NCBI GenBank assembly: GCA_013398615.1
Contig: VZSR01000245.1
Coordinates: 646,205 to 710,204 of the forward strand
Source: Brachypodius melanocephalos
Taxonomy: Eukaryota; Chordata; Aves; Passeriformes; Pycnonotidae
Reading direction: 5' to 3'
Length of the DNA stretch: 64,000 nucleotides
This document shows, one piece after another, positions 1 to 13,927 of this stretch. The position numbers and the translations under genes are program-made. The notes under the pieces are model-generated. The model was not told where the DNA came from. It made no database searches and was given only the letters and a program-made list of their open reading frames with translations. Position 1 is the first letter of the stretch. Each line of letters starts with the position of its first letter.

Positions 1-2839
1 CAGCCATAATAAACATGTACTGAATAAATAACATACCCTTCCACATATAGAGAAAGGCTATTTGTGAACCAAACATTGAGACATGTCTTGACATCAGCAA
101 CTAAGAATACAGACACATTCTTCATCTTTCCATTTGCTTCCTGCTTGTTTTTGGCCTGTTTGGTATTTGGGAAAACACCCTAAAACTTTCAATAAGAGTT
201 TCCAAATTGTCCAATGATTTAGCATTAGATAGAATAAAATGCTATATTATTCAGATATTTGTATCCTTTTAAGTAAATGTTATGACTTTGCAGCACAAGA
301 AAAGTTTATCCTTGAGGTAAGGTCACAGAAACAACCTAACCAACAAAGGTGTTTGCAGGTTATGGGAAATGCCAGGAACATTTTGAAGAACATGTAATGG
401 ATGTTAGAAATAAGAAAGCTGCTTGTGCTTGGGGTTTTTATGTTTGGGTTTTTTTCTTCCTCCACAAAATTATTTCAATGACAAGAAAACCCCTGCTGTT
501 GAGAATGAAAAACTAAGAAGTCAATAGTCCCACAGTCAAAGCAACAGAAGACCTCAGGTTCAGAGTATTAGTATGGCCTGGGAAAGAGCCAACCCACAGC
601 TGAGAGCAGCTACCCATTGACTCAGCTACGAACAAACCATGTTCTTATTGGTTTTTCCCTGAACTTACTCAAGGCACTGCTAGTTTTCTTGTCTTTGGTT
701 TAGAAAACAAGAACTGCCCATGCAGGAGACTTTGTTTCTTCACAGAAATCAGTCTCTACATAAAAGTTCCACAGAAGAACTTTTTTTAAGCACTTCACAA
801 AGAAGGTCTCCATACAAAATGCTTAGTTCTCCTCATGTGAACAATCCAAATAAGCATCATATCCTCTGTGAGAAAGGCAGAAGAAATCTGCATGCTTTTG
901 TGAGAAAGGCAGAAGAAACCTGCATGCTTTTTCTCCTCTGCAAATTATGCTAGCACCAACACAATCCCCCCTGGGACTAATAAACAGCAACAGGTTACAT
1001 TGAAGCCGCATCAAAAGCCAGAATACATCTCTTTTTCAAATCATGCAGCACACATCCTGTACACTGTGCCCCATTGCAGAAATATAGAAAAACAAAGGGG
1101 CACATTCTAGTGTCACAGCTGACTTAACTATGATTCAAAGAGCTCACTGAGGTCAAAGTGGGGAAAAGAGTTGGCATAAATCTCAATGTCATTCCAGTGA
1201 GTTATGTGTGAACACAGCTCTTCAGGCAGATTGTCTGCCACAACATTGCTTCTCAAGCGCCTCTTGGAGTACACTAAAATCCCTGCTTATAAAATTACCA
1301 TAAACTATCAGCTGTGATGGCTTAGACCCATATCTGCTACCCCCACGTAGGGCTCCACATCCCACTGTGAGTGACTCAGAGTGTGGTACCTCTAGGCTGG
1401 CTGCCGCTCCACAGCCACAGTGACCCGAGCAGGAGAAATCCATTTGCAATTGTTTATAACCACAGTCATCACCATGGCACTGCAGCACTCCCATGTTCAG
1501 GCTGAAAGAGTCTTCTTTATCATGTGGGGTTGGAAAAAAGCAACCTTTTAGAAAAATAACACACCAGGAGCCCATACCAAGCTACTGCTAATGGAGTGGC
1601 TGAAAGGGGTCACAGAAAGGTCTTCCAGATCAAAGAACAGAATGGCACTTCTAAGACAGCCTGGAACAAATCAAAACAAAGCAGGCAGACCTCTGGCAAC
1701 GATGAAGCTGCTGGTCAATATTAGAGGGCACAAATAGAACCCTCTGCCAGATGAGAGCCACAATACACAGGTCAATGAGGATAGGGATTCACAAACTGAT
1801 GGGGATGGGGAGGAAGACTTCAACTACCACTCCAGCTCTCAGAAGAACACAGGAGCCAGAGGCAGTACAAAACCTAGGAAACACTGGTTTATGCATCCTG
1901 GGAGAGGTTCCACTGCATATTGGGGCTGGGGAGGAGCATTTCATAGCACTGCACCCTTCCACAGTATGAAACACATATCACAGCACCTTAAGTGTATTTC
2001 ATTGCATTCTAACAGGATGTTTCATGTTGCACAACACATTAATAGACAGAAGAGATTATTTTGGGAGAACATGTTATAACACTCATTTGCATTCACACGA
2101 GAATTCACAAAAATAGAGAGGTATTTATGTGGTAGGAAAAAGAGGCAGACACTTAGCCCCTTCTGTTCAAACCATTTCTTGCAGAATTGTATTTTACCAT
2201 ACTTCCCCAAGACATAAAATGGAATTTTAAGAAACAGTGTTACATAATGGTGATGATATTGCCAGGCAGAGCTGCCCTGCCACTTACTCTAGACTAGACT
2301 AGATTACTGTGCTTTTTCTGTACCTCAGGGGAACTACTCTGGTAAACTATTTTGTTCTGTGTCTTTTTGTGCTCCTTTTTACTTTTAAACAACCAACCCT
2401 CTGATTTCCTTAATACACCCCCAAAAAAAAATTTCTTCAAAACAGATATCTACACTGTTGCCAACCTCATTAATGCAAACTGAGCCCTTCCTATACTTCT
2501 CACACTTACCAAGCTCTCCCCCAGCCTTGCTGCCCTTCTCAGTGCCAAGATCTCCTAAACAGCCACACACAAGCATATGAATGCGTATCATATAAAGACA
2601 CAAGGGGTAAATTTTCTTTCAAATACAAGCTCTAAGAGAAGAGGTATTAAAACCCAAAATCTTTAGTCTCAGTACTGGAAAAAGTCCAAAGGGACAGTAG
2701 CTCAAAGATTTTTTTCTTAATCTGTGCTGGAAATTGGAAAGAAAAACAACCATCTGCTACTTTCAGTTCTGTTATGGACATTGTATTGAATGATGCAACA
2801 TTTTGCCTTCCAGAGCTTCAAAAACTATGCAGGAATCTG
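1..2839. other. Intergenic, no gene recognised
   Basis: AT-rich DNA with only short random open frames (largest 117 codons, minus, 1,222-1,575, no recognisable domain). It contains the 32-bp duplication at 869 and a (CTAGA)3 run near 2,289. Confidence 0.7.
869..932. repeat. Tandem duplication, 32-bp unit x2
   Basis: The unit starting TGAGAAAGGCAGAAGAAATC at 869-900 is repeated at 901-932 with two differences (T to C, and the final G to T). It is a recent local duplication of no evident function. Confidence 0.95.
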
Positions 2840-3790
2840 CAGGGGAAGCTAAGAGAAGGAGGGGGAAAATGAGACTGAAGATGCTCCCAAAGTTTGAGGT
2901 CCAGACAGCTCAGCAAGGGAGCTTGGACCTGCCAAGAGGGTGGTGAAGCGACACAGCAGGACCCACCAGAGCCACAGAGCCAGCAGCCTGACTGCTCAAC
3001 AGCTCACTGCAGAGAGCCTTCCTCTGAGCCAGAGCTCAGTGGAAAATAACAGCAAGAAGGAGCTCAGGAACAAAAAGACCACTTGGCTTAAGTCCATGCT
3101 CCAGGCAGAGGGCCTGTGCTTCTCTAAGAGCAGCTTGCTGCAGCCCCTCAGTGCTGGAAGCAGCTGGCCCCAGGGCAGCAGGGGCTAGCTCACTAAACCC
3201 CAAAGAGCTGCCAACATTTCCCAGCCAGAACCTGCACGAAGCAGCAGGGTTCCCACAGGACACTGACCCCATGGGCAGCCAGCTGAGGGCTGGGCAGGTC
3301 CATGTGCCCCAGAGGGCCCTGTCACACACCTTGGATCAGGTGTCTGTGGTGGGCACTGGCAATGGCCACTGTGAGTGGAGGCTGGGGCTGATTCCATCTG
3401 GCTCCACGACAGCACAACAGCCAGGCACTGCTGAGCCCTCAAAGCTGGTGGTGCCTCTGAAAACAAACAAACAAACAAACAAATCAACATTTAAGAAAGG
3501 GCAAAACTCTGACAGGCAGCAAACAAAAATAGTGTAAGAAAAAGCCCTGCAACCAACATGGTCAGAGAAGGAGGGAAAGACAGGAAGGTCCTCCAGGCAT
3601 CCGAAGGGCACAGAGCCCAGAAAGGAGCCCACATTGGAGCCCACACTGGAGCAGGTGGAGATGCCCTGAAGGAAACCCCAGCTTGTAGTGAGCCCATGCA
3701 GGAGCAGGGTGAAGAGTGAGGAGGAAGGGGCAGCAGATAGGAGCTGTTACCAAGTGACCACAACCCCCTATCCCCTCTACATTGCTCACT
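2840..3790. other. Compositionally distinct block, unidentified
   Basis: About 950 bp clearly richer in GC, with many CAGC/GGCAG words, than the AT-rich flanks, and open in several frames on both strands (longest 128 codons plus at 3,151-3,537; 102 minus at 3,336-3,644). It contains an (AAAC)n run at 3,460-3,483. No protein family was recognised, and frames on both strands are equally open, which argues against a gene. It could be an old transposon or LTR fragment or part of a noncoding RNA. Confidence 0.35.
3460..3483. repeat. (AAAC)n microsatellite
   Basis: About six perfect copies of AAAC. It could mark the A-rich tail of an insertion, but no recognised element precedes it. Confidence 0.9.
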
Positions 3791-6700
3791 GTGTTATTTC
3801 ATTTCCTATGTTTGTGACCATCAAAATCTAATTTAATTGGCAACAAATTAATTGCCCCCTAACTGAATCTGTTTTTCCTGTAATTGTAAGTGATCTGATT
3901 TTTGTCTCAACCTTCAAAATTTTCATTTTTCTCTATCACTCTGCCCTGTTGACAAGGAGGGTGAGGGGGCAGCTAGGTGGGCATTTGGCTGCAGTACACA
4001 GTCAACCCACCAGCCAGCAATCTTGATGGCCTGACCGTCCACAGCCACCAGCAGTTTGCAGTAGTTCTGCAGAGATGAACATTTGCTGAAAACCCCTCTA
4101 ATGCTACGTGATGCTTCTTTCATGGATCCAGGTGCAACACCACGGTGAGGAGGACAGATGGATTACACTGTCTCTCCCCACCACCTGAACCTCCTGTGGG
4201 GCAACTAGCAGGGTTGCTGCAAAAATGGTTGTGTAGTGCTCACAAAGGGACTGCCTTACAAAATCCTGGACATCTCCCAGTGGAGTTTCAAGTACCCATC
4301 CACAAGCCTCTGTATGTGCCTGCATTTGCCTCAGCCAGTCTTGCATCACATTGTTTTGTCATGCAGAAAACAGGACTAGCCAGTCAATAAAAAACCCAGA
4401 ACTAGGATTCAAGGCATAGCAAAGGAGAAATAACATGACTTTATGAGATTCCAGCATATGCAAATGCAACAGCTTGCAGATGCTTTGGTGGTTTCTAGTG
4501 GATATGGAGATGAATAACATTATCCACAAATATCAGAAGGGTATAACACCAATTAAGAATACCAAACACTTACTATGGGAAGCCTTATAGTCTCAAAAGA
4601 AATATTGACTGTAGTATAACTGGGATTTGTTTGTTTCTGTCCACATGTATTGTCATCTGTCTCCATATGCCACAGGAATTTAGCACAAAACAGACTGCAA
4701 GTTCCAGCAACTTTGGAAACCCACACTTCTGTTTCCTTGTGCATGGAGAATGCATAATCCTGCACTCAGGATGCTGAGCCAAATTCATTGTGGCAGGGGG
4801 GCAACTGCTTGAAATGACTTCTCAAATTTAAGTTTTATTTAAGCTGTTTAAACAAGGATTCTTAGGAAGTTAAAAATTTATTTCAAAAATGTATCCATAG
4901 CTCCAGCTTCAAATGTATCTAGAATCACAGTTTTCAAAGTGGACATAAAGAAATACTCAAATATACATATATCATTCCTCAAAAATACCTGTATAATCCA
5001 GCCTAAAAAAAGCTTTCAAGAAAGAAGTTACACCACCTTTTCATGGATGATAAGTTTCCTCTGTGCTTAGAAAGAAATGGTACTCTGGAAGTCTGAGTCA
5101 ATTAAAAAATTATGAAAGAAGACAGTGAACACTCATACTTGTTGTACAAAGAAATTATAATAGAGTGATCACTGAAAACCCTACTCAGGGGGAATCATCC
5201 GGACACAAAGATGTTTTACTACTTAGTTCAACTATGCCTTGATACCCTGTGGTATTTATTGATATTCTGCACACTGACCCTTTCCTAAACTTTAACCTTG
5301 CCTTGAAAGTGCTACTAGCTCTTATTCAACCCAGTTATCTCCATCTCAGCCATGGGCAAAGACAGTTTGCTTCACTTGATGTCATTCTCATTTATCTTTG
5401 CATTCCCATCAGACCTCAGCAAGGCTCATGGGGCAGCCTCTGGCAAATTGCTCAATCTTTCCTCTTCCTTATGCCAACATTTTAAAGGTTCCCTTTGATC
5501 TTAGCTGCAAGTGTAGGATGAATAAACCTCACCAGACCAGCAGAGGCTACAAAAACAAATCACAATTTTTATCATTGTTTCATTGTCCTCAAGGACCCTT
5601 GGCATTTTGTGGAGTCTATCTTCTCACAAGCACTCTTTCAGCTCCAGTTAGTTTACATTTCCAGCCTTTTTCAGTATAACCCTGAATTCTGGCAGAAAGT
5701 CACATAAACATAAGTACACGTGTTAAAAAGAAATATATATTTATGCACACACACCTTAGTCTCATTCTTTAGTCATAAATAACATGCCTTCTCTTCCCTG
5801 ACTAAAGTAATACACCTTTCAACATCTTTAAAACAAGCCAAATTACAGCCCTGATCCAAATACCCTGTTTTTTTCTATAGCCAAGGCATTGTATTTCTGT
5901 TGTGAATGCTTTGCTTAGGTGAAATTATCTTCAATTTAGCTTGCACTATACTTATGAAGTCATGCAGTGGTATTTTTGCCTTATGCTTCTCCAGATATTG
6001 AAGCAAGGAGATTAGATGGATAAAGGCATATTTCAGCCTCTAGTGATCTGATTTATACTTGGATACGTTATTATTTTTAGCTATACAGACTCATAAGTAT
6101 TCTGCAAAATCAAATTAGAAAAAGATACTAGGGTTAGGAGAAACTAGAAGAAACTTAGTGTGCCAATATGAGAAATAAAACACCCTAAATCCAACAGAGC
6201 TATCAAAGGAGCATAGGCATTAAAGCAGTGGGATATATAGGATTTCTTACTGCTAACATTTTTCAGTTTTAAAATGTAGAAAATTTTCTTCTTTGTCATC
6301 AATATTCTGCATCTGTCTTCTGCAATTTATATATGCTAAATGCTTCTTTGTGTTCCTAAATTGAAAAGTGCTTAAGAACAACTTTTCTGAGATCTTGATT
6401 TCGAATAAATGTGGGATTATATGGAGATGAACCAACTAAGTAGAAGAAAATATGAGGTCTGAAGATAGAGGTATGAGCCAGACAAGGTGAAGAGGGGAAC
6501 TGGGGATGGCAGCAGGGCCCATCCCACAGCACCTGACACAGAGCAGGGCAGCTCTGGAGGTGGCAGCCAGCTTTAACCAAGATCTCCATCCATCAGGTGG
6601 GTTCAGGGTGATGCGGCAAGTCTGAGGCCAGGCTTGCTGGTCAATGGGTCACACATAGTTTAGAGATTTCCAGACAGACCTACAGTGACAGGACAGCTCT

Positions 6701-9700
6701 ACCACCAAACCAGGAATCCCATGTGTGGGCCAGAGCCCATGGGCAAGGACAAGCTGTGCCTAAGGTGGAGAGCATCTGGAAGCACTGCTCAAACAGACAT
6801 TGGCAGTTCAGGGTTGAGTTTAAATGCTGCTCCTAGGGTGGGAGGCCCCAATAAGGCTGGTCAGGGCTGTTATCAGTGACCCAGGGCACTCGACAGACAC
6901 TCCCTTGAAATCAGGGGATGGTGCCCTGTTGAAGCTCGCTGTTGGCAGAAGCATCGCTCACCCCAAAGAACTACAGCTGGTGATTAACAAATTTTAGTGT
7001 TGTCAGTGCTCTATTCATCATGGTATCATTACAGGGAAATCAGAAAATTAATCTTTAGTGAACAAGGAGCAAACTAAGTTGCTATATCTCTCAGTCTATC
7101 TAAATTCTTTTTCCATGACAACTAAGTAGCTCTATTAGTATTTAGGATTTCCATCCACTCCCTCACCTATCACTACCCCTCCCAGTGCTTGTGTGGAAAT
7201 AATTTTGCTCAAAAGACAGCACAGCTCTCAGTGAAAAGTACAAATGAAAGGACTTGGCTCTTTCTACCAGGACAAGTTTCCATTAAGCTCATTCTACACC
7301 TTTACTCCATGTGTTTTACAAATCAGACAGGTGATTTTCTTATCTACAAGACTTGGAAAATGCAGCCCAGATTGTGCTCGTGTATAAATGGAAAAAAGAA
7401 AAAAACTCTCAAGTCATATCAACCCAAGGAGAATTAATCTCTTCCAGAATCAATGAGGTCTCTAAAAAGGCAACTGTTTTACAGCAACCAAAGAACCAAT
7501 AAAATTCAGAGAAAGTTCTGTCTGGCAGATGTGTCTAATAAACACATATGTTCAGATGGCTGAGGTTGTTTATATGACCTTCCATCCAACCAATTTCTCC
7601 ATTCCAGTTTCATCTTTTAGTTGTTGTGTTTGGCTGTCAGCAGGATTTATTTTCAACTGGTTTAAATTTAAAAAAAAATTAAAATTCCAAACCAAAAAGA
7701 CAAATGTAACACAGTCACTATTCAACCCATAGTAAATCCAGCAGAGTTTCTAGCAAAGCATGCATCTGTAACAGTGACCTGAGCTAACTCACTGGGTCCA
7801 GAGGAGAAAGGTCACCTGCTGATTGAGAGAGTTGCATATTTTCTGTACCCTGCTGTTGGAGACATTTGGAGAGACTGCAGATGGTGAGCAAGGAAAACGG
7901 GAATAATTCCAAAACCTAGTTCAAAAAACTCTTTCAGCACAAAAAACCTGTCCTTAATCCCTTGCATAGTTTGGTTTAATTTCAGCATAACATGGTCTGA
8001 CCTTTCAAATACCTTTTAAAATTATTTTTCTTCCCATTTCCAATACTTTCATTTTCACAGCACACAAACTTAGAGGGAGCAGTCTAACCTATACAAGAAT
8101 TAGCATCACCCAGCATTTTCAATCTGTGAAGTCTGGAAAAATCAACTCAGAGTAACTGCTTGTTTTGCAGCGGTTTGGAAATGACACAGTGTGTAGAAAG
8201 TTTCACAGCTCATCAGATTTAGAACATTTTCTAAAAAAAATGCTTGTAATTTAAGATCAATTTTAATCTAACTCATGCATGTTTTGTAATGAAGTCAAAT
8301 AGTGACATAATAATTTAAAAGATATTATTAATTCCCAGTTAGGAAACTAGTAGCAAATTTAAAAACTCTAACACATTTCCAACAGTTCTTCCTTTAGTGC
8401 TTTTGGCTTAACACCAAAGGCAGATTTTTATTTATCTTCAAACACTGTTGTGTCTGAACATGACGTGTCACAAATGGAAGAACCGCAATTTTAGTTGGAT
8501 GTTTAAATCAGTTTGTTTTCTGCAAATTTATAGCATTTGGAGAATACATTTGGAAGTCATGCATAGCAGTTTTTAATAGACTGTATTTATTAGCAGCACT
8601 GTATGTATTAGCAGCACACAGGCATTTATTCTTGTTTCAATTTCACATTTCTTATTTGGCAGTTGTATTTTAGCCTGTCCATAGTCATATCTTGAGTTAG
8701 CACAATGCAACCAAATTGTCTGCATGCAAATTTCAGTGCAATGTTGTCCTAGTTTTAACACATTTGGAGGACAGATATAACAAATTACTCAGGGATACTC
8801 TGAGTAGTGGTAAACAGAAGATAACTGCTAGTGCATGAACTAGCCATTATTTCCCTGATCCCCTATAACTTAATTTAAAAATTAAAATTACATAATTACT
8901 ATATGACTCTTTTGTCAATGTCATGAGACATGGTGTTAAGACAACAGCAGGCATTTCTCAAAAACCGTGCTAGGACTATTTTTTTCTTGTCAGTTTATGT
9001 TCAAAACAGCTATATGCTTGAGTTGGAAAAGCACCTGATGAAGACACTATGACATGTGTCTATTCTCATCAGAACTTAGAGATCAGGCAGGGACAAGAAA
9101 GACTTTGCTACACAGAGTAAAAGAGCATCTAAAACTATATACAAGTTTTTTGTTCTTTATGTAGCTAGTACTAACCCAAAATTATTCCGAGCCCTGGGAA
9201 TGACCCAGACCGGCAGTGTGATGTAGTCAGAAAGAGACCAGTCCATCAATCAAAAGAGAAAGCAGAAGTTTGCACAACCACTGAAACTTTCACTTTGTGG
9301 CCAGTTCCTCCTATGTGTGAAGAATCAATGCTGTTTATCTTCATCACAGCACACATTACAGGCCTATACATTGGACACATGGCCCCCATCACTCATTCTT
9401 GCTGTTGTTGAAATTCTGTTTCATACAAAGAGGAATACAGAGAGTTTGTGTTGGGCTTACAGTGCAGCCAAGGATTGCTTTAATCTGTGTCATATCACAG
9501 CAGGCTCTGAGGGACCACTCAACCACTGAATGAGTGGGATAGAGACTTCTCCATGCCCTTCCCCATCTCTGATCATGAGCTGCACTCCAAATTCCAAAGG
9601 TATTCCCAGACTGTGGCAGTGACTGAAAAACTGGCTCAAATCCTAAGAGGCTAGTGCAGATGTGACTGGGTCATTATTAATTTATTAAGTAATAGAGAAA

Positions 9701-12700
9701 ATGTCAAAGGTGGTGGGTGCTGAAGCAGGGCCTCCATGTCCTGCTGTTCCTGTTGACACTCCCCATGGCAGAGAAACTCTAAAGAATTAGCAGCCTTTGC
9801 CCCGTCCCCACTGGTCTGCTGAGTATTTGTGTCATGCACTAGGCATTAGCAGGGAATATTTTTAAAAGGAAAGTTAGATTACTTACATATTAAACAACAA
9901 CTCACATTTTCTCTAGCTGCTAGCAATTTTGATTAGGAAAAATAGCTGACCCTCTTACTCTTTGCATAATTAAAGAATCATGCTGTTCTTCCTGTAGTTT
10001 GTCTTGCTTATGATTTTCCATGGCAATCCATTAAGTGGTACAGTATTAACATGGTGCTAAAACACCAAATTTAATCAACACTAGCTCTCACATATCAACA
10101 TTTATGCTCAGCACACTGTACATTAAATATTGGCTTTACTGAATTATCTGACCTTTCCCTCTCAAGTCTGCACCTCCTAATGGCAACTTTCCTTCTGTTG
10201 GTATAAAATATTGGCAAGGTCAAACCCTGCCATATCATCTGCAAATTTCCTCAAATGGCTCACAGGACTGGCCTATCTACCTGTACAAACCATGACTGCA
10301 AATGTGTTTGGATTATCTATATATTTGGTATTCATGAGGTTTACAGTTCTAGCTTGTAGCCAAGAAAATTGCTTTGATTTTTTGTAAGTCTCAGAGCAGA
10401 AAGCAAATAAAAAATATAATATGTTTACTACCATACACAGTTCTTTAAACTCCTGCTACATTTCCCCTGACAATTCCTTTCCATCAATCTTCCTGCCCTT
10501 GGATATCTCCCTGACATTTTCTGCCATGGCAGCAAAGGACATCTTCTGGTTGACATAATTTAAAATTCCATTAAAGAACATTTGTTTCATCTCTCATACT
10601 GAAAAGCAACAAGATTTTGTTGGTTCTGAGAGAAACAAATAACATGAATAAATCATCTTCATATTCAACATATCATTATTTTGTGGCACAATGGGTAGCT
10701 GTGTTTAACCAGAATACCTCCAAGTGCCCATTCAATTCTGCAACAATTAGAGAATATATATAAGGTCTGTAACATCACTGGTTTGCTCCTGGAGTCTTAC
10801 TGAAGTCTTTGGAAAGAATTCCAGCCCTACCAAAGGATCTGACCAGTCTTCAGGGATGTAAACAAACACTGACATCCTCAGCATGTATAAATGTTCTCTG
10901 TCTCCACTGAAAATTGTCTGAGGGGCAGAGATAAAAAGCAAAGTGCAATCTCACTGGCTGGTGCTGTACTCATTGCACCTGAGATCTGTGTCATAGCCTG
11001 TCCTCATCAGCCCCCTGCATCCCCAGCCCATGGGGAGGCTTCTCTCCAGGCATTTCATCCGGAAAATAGCAAAATCTCATTGGAGGTTTTGAAAGTTTTC
11101 CTTCTTACACTACAATTAAGTGTCTCTCATCTCATTTTCAGGTAGTTCGGTTTTGGCTGGACAAGGGTTTTTCAAGCATGAAGTCTACCACAGGAGCTTG
11201 TAATTTTTCTTCCTAAAAAACCCTGCATAGACAGTTTCATCTAGGGGAAGATTCATTTACTTTCATTAAGAATATTGAAATACGCCCCCCCCCTTTTTTT
11301 TCCTCCTTCATTTTCTGTCTTCATACCATATTTTAAATACCTGACCTGAATTTCAGTAGGATCCTGGCTTGACTCTGGGACTCCCTAAGGAACAAGGGGG
11401 TATTTCAACCCTGGCCCATCACTGCTTCTGGAATACTAATGTATTTTGCTGCGTGTTTCACATTATGAGGTGAAATATGCAGGACATAATGCAGAGTACA
11501 GCTGGCACATTTGCACTTAAGAAAATATCATTTATACTAGAGTCAAACTCACACCCTGCTGGAATTTTAGCAGCTTTTCCTTCATGAAAAGGTTTTTAAT
11601 AGCATTTTCCTATTGGTTCATTTTGTCTCTCCATGACATGTGAGTAAAGAAATCGTATTTTAATAAATGATAGTGCTGGTTTAAAAGACAGTAGGGGAAA
11701 GCTGTTGTCTTGATTTAGTTTACAGTTTGGAAAGGCTTCAACAAGTACAATACAGCAAATGCTGAAGCAAAATAGATTAAAGAGGAAACCTTTTCTCCAC
11801 AGAACACAGAATGACATTTGCAGATGTACGTTCACAGCACACAACTGTGTAAGGGCAACCGGGTAAGGACAACAGTCTGTTCAGCACCATCTTTGATACA
11901 ATTTGCTCTCTTCAAAGCTTAAAATCTCAATAGGTGACGCAGAAGAAAAGATTGTCTCCTGCGGACAAGTATCAGTATTTTGGCCTGGTCAGGCAGCAAA
12001 TTCCTCTAAAGCTGTAACTACAAATGGGTGAGAAGTGCGTTTGTCCTGGATGCAGAGTGAAAAGTGCAGGTAGGTGGAGCTGGGTTCACAGCTCTCACTG
12101 CCACCAGGGAAGGCAAGCTGCAAGCTGCCAGTCTTTTCTCCTCTGAACAGTTTCAAGGAATCTGCATCAGAAAGAGTCCACAAAGGTCTGCTACTCTGGC
12201 AGCTCCCTGAAGTAGACATAGAGGACATGCCTGGAGGGCAGCAGGCCCACGCTATCAGCACGGCCACTGCCAGGTGCAAAGGACAGCCAGGAATTCCCCA
12301 CAAACTGTCACAGCTTTGGGATTCTGAACAGACACAGCCAGAGAAGATTCTGAGAAGCAGCCTCCGGGGATAGGCTGTGTTTTGAAAGTTAAGGGAGAAA
12401 GAAATAGTGAGGATCAATCGTAGGAGAAGGCATTGGAAGGAACAACCTGGAACTTGATCATTAAATAAGTAATTAATTGTTAAAAGAAGTGAGACTGCAC
12501 AAACCTGTTCAGTGAAAATTCACAAAGAGCAGAGGAATGGGCTGGGAAAAGCATTCTCAGAAATGTGGAAGCAAAAGCATGGGAAGACCTGAGAAAAACT
12601 GGAAAATTTGTTCCTAGTCTGAAGTAATTTCTTTTAGTGTGATATGTGACATCATTGAATGCTGACAGGATGGAGATAACCAAACAGCTTTTCTTTAATA

Positions 12701-13708
12701 ATATCTCCCTTCTGTATTACAGCTTCCTTGCATCGGGAAGCATTTGGACAAGACAAACCAACATGCACAAGTCATTTCTGAGCAGAGCAACTGCATTCAC
12801 AGGGCCTTATGCACTGGCAGGCTGCTGTGTGTACCTGAGCTCCCCAGCCCGGAGCTCACTCAGGCATCTCCCTGCTGCATTTTGCTGTTGTAGCATTAGC
12901 ATAACCCAGGTCTGAGGAATATGAGCCTTTAGAGGTACCTGTACATCTTCCAATCCAGAAGGCTTGTCTTCTTCCCACTAATCTGTTGTACAGGCTACTT
13001 ACTGTACTTCGTAGAAGCGATCTGGGGGAGCTGAAAAAGCTATTTGTTGTCATAGATACAGCAGGACTTCCAGCTACTGTGCAGGCTGATACGTGAGGGT
13101 ATTATTGTTTGGCCTTTTTTCAGGTAACCAGATTGAGAAATGCTAAAAAGCCTTTTAAAAAGCTCCTGAATTTTTGCCAAACAATCGGACCTACAGTTCC
13201 CACAAACACATTCAAATATTTACTAATTGTTGTGGAAAAATCTGAAAATTCCTAGGTATGGGAAACACTGTCGAAAATAATATTTTCAAATTCTCGACCC
13301 TAGAAAACAAACAAGCAATGGTCATCTTGTAAGGCTGCAGGAAATGTCCAAAAATCTGAAACCAGTTATGAAGAAGCAATTAAAACTACAGCCATTGTCT
13401 TCAGTCCCCTCTACCTGCTGAGGCTAATATTTTGAAAGCCTATAGTTAGAGTGGTAATTTAGGTCAATCCTGCAAAAGCAGCTATCCCAAGGGTTTACCA
13501 GCTGCCAGAAAGCACCACTCACCGACCCCACTGACAGGCAGGTAAGGGGCTTGTGTCTTTTCCTTTACTTTCTGCTCTTTGCTGCTGGAGAATAACAGTG
13601 CCAGTAAATCACTGAACTGAATGCTGGGAGTGACCAAACCTCCTGGCAGTGCAGATAAACAGCTGTGTTCCCCTGGCAGCTCCAGAGGATGGCAGCTTTA
13701 CAGCCAAA
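3791..13708. other. Intergenic desert, no gene recognised
   Basis: AT-rich, with no recognisable exon, RNA gene or repeat family apart from the 18-bp duplication at 8,581 and a C/T homopolymer junction at about 11,285-11,301. A mildly GC-richer patch at 11,989-12,417 has frames of 142 (minus) and 99 (plus) codons. Neither was recognised. Confidence 0.65.
8581..8616. repeat. Tandem duplication, 18-bp unit x2
   Basis: CTGTATTTATTAGCAGCA (8,581-8,598) is followed by CTGTATGTATTAGCAGCA (8,599-8,616), one mismatch. Confidence 0.9.
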
Positions 13709-13927
13709 TTACAGAGCCACAGAAGCACTTAGGTTGGAAAAGACCTCTAAGGCCATCGAGTCCAACCCCTGACTGATGGCACCTTGTCAGCTAAACCATA
13801 GCCCTAAGTGGGCATCCAGTGGTTTCCTGAATACCTCTGGGGACAGTGACTTCCCCACCTCCCTGGGCTCCCTGTTCCAATGATTCAATCACCCTTCCCA
13901 TAAAGTTCTTCCTGATTCACTGGCCAC
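13709..13927 (-). mobile_element. CR1 LINE 3' fragment
   Basis: The plus strand shows ACAGAGCCACAGAAGCACTT, AGGTTGGAAAAGACCTCTAAG, ATCGAGTCCAACCCCTGA, TGTTCCAATGATTC and AAAGTTCTTCCTGATT. These are the reverse-complement landmarks of an avian CR1 3' end, from a different subfamily than the copy at 41 kb. About 220 bp remains, moderately diverged. Confidence 0.85.
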
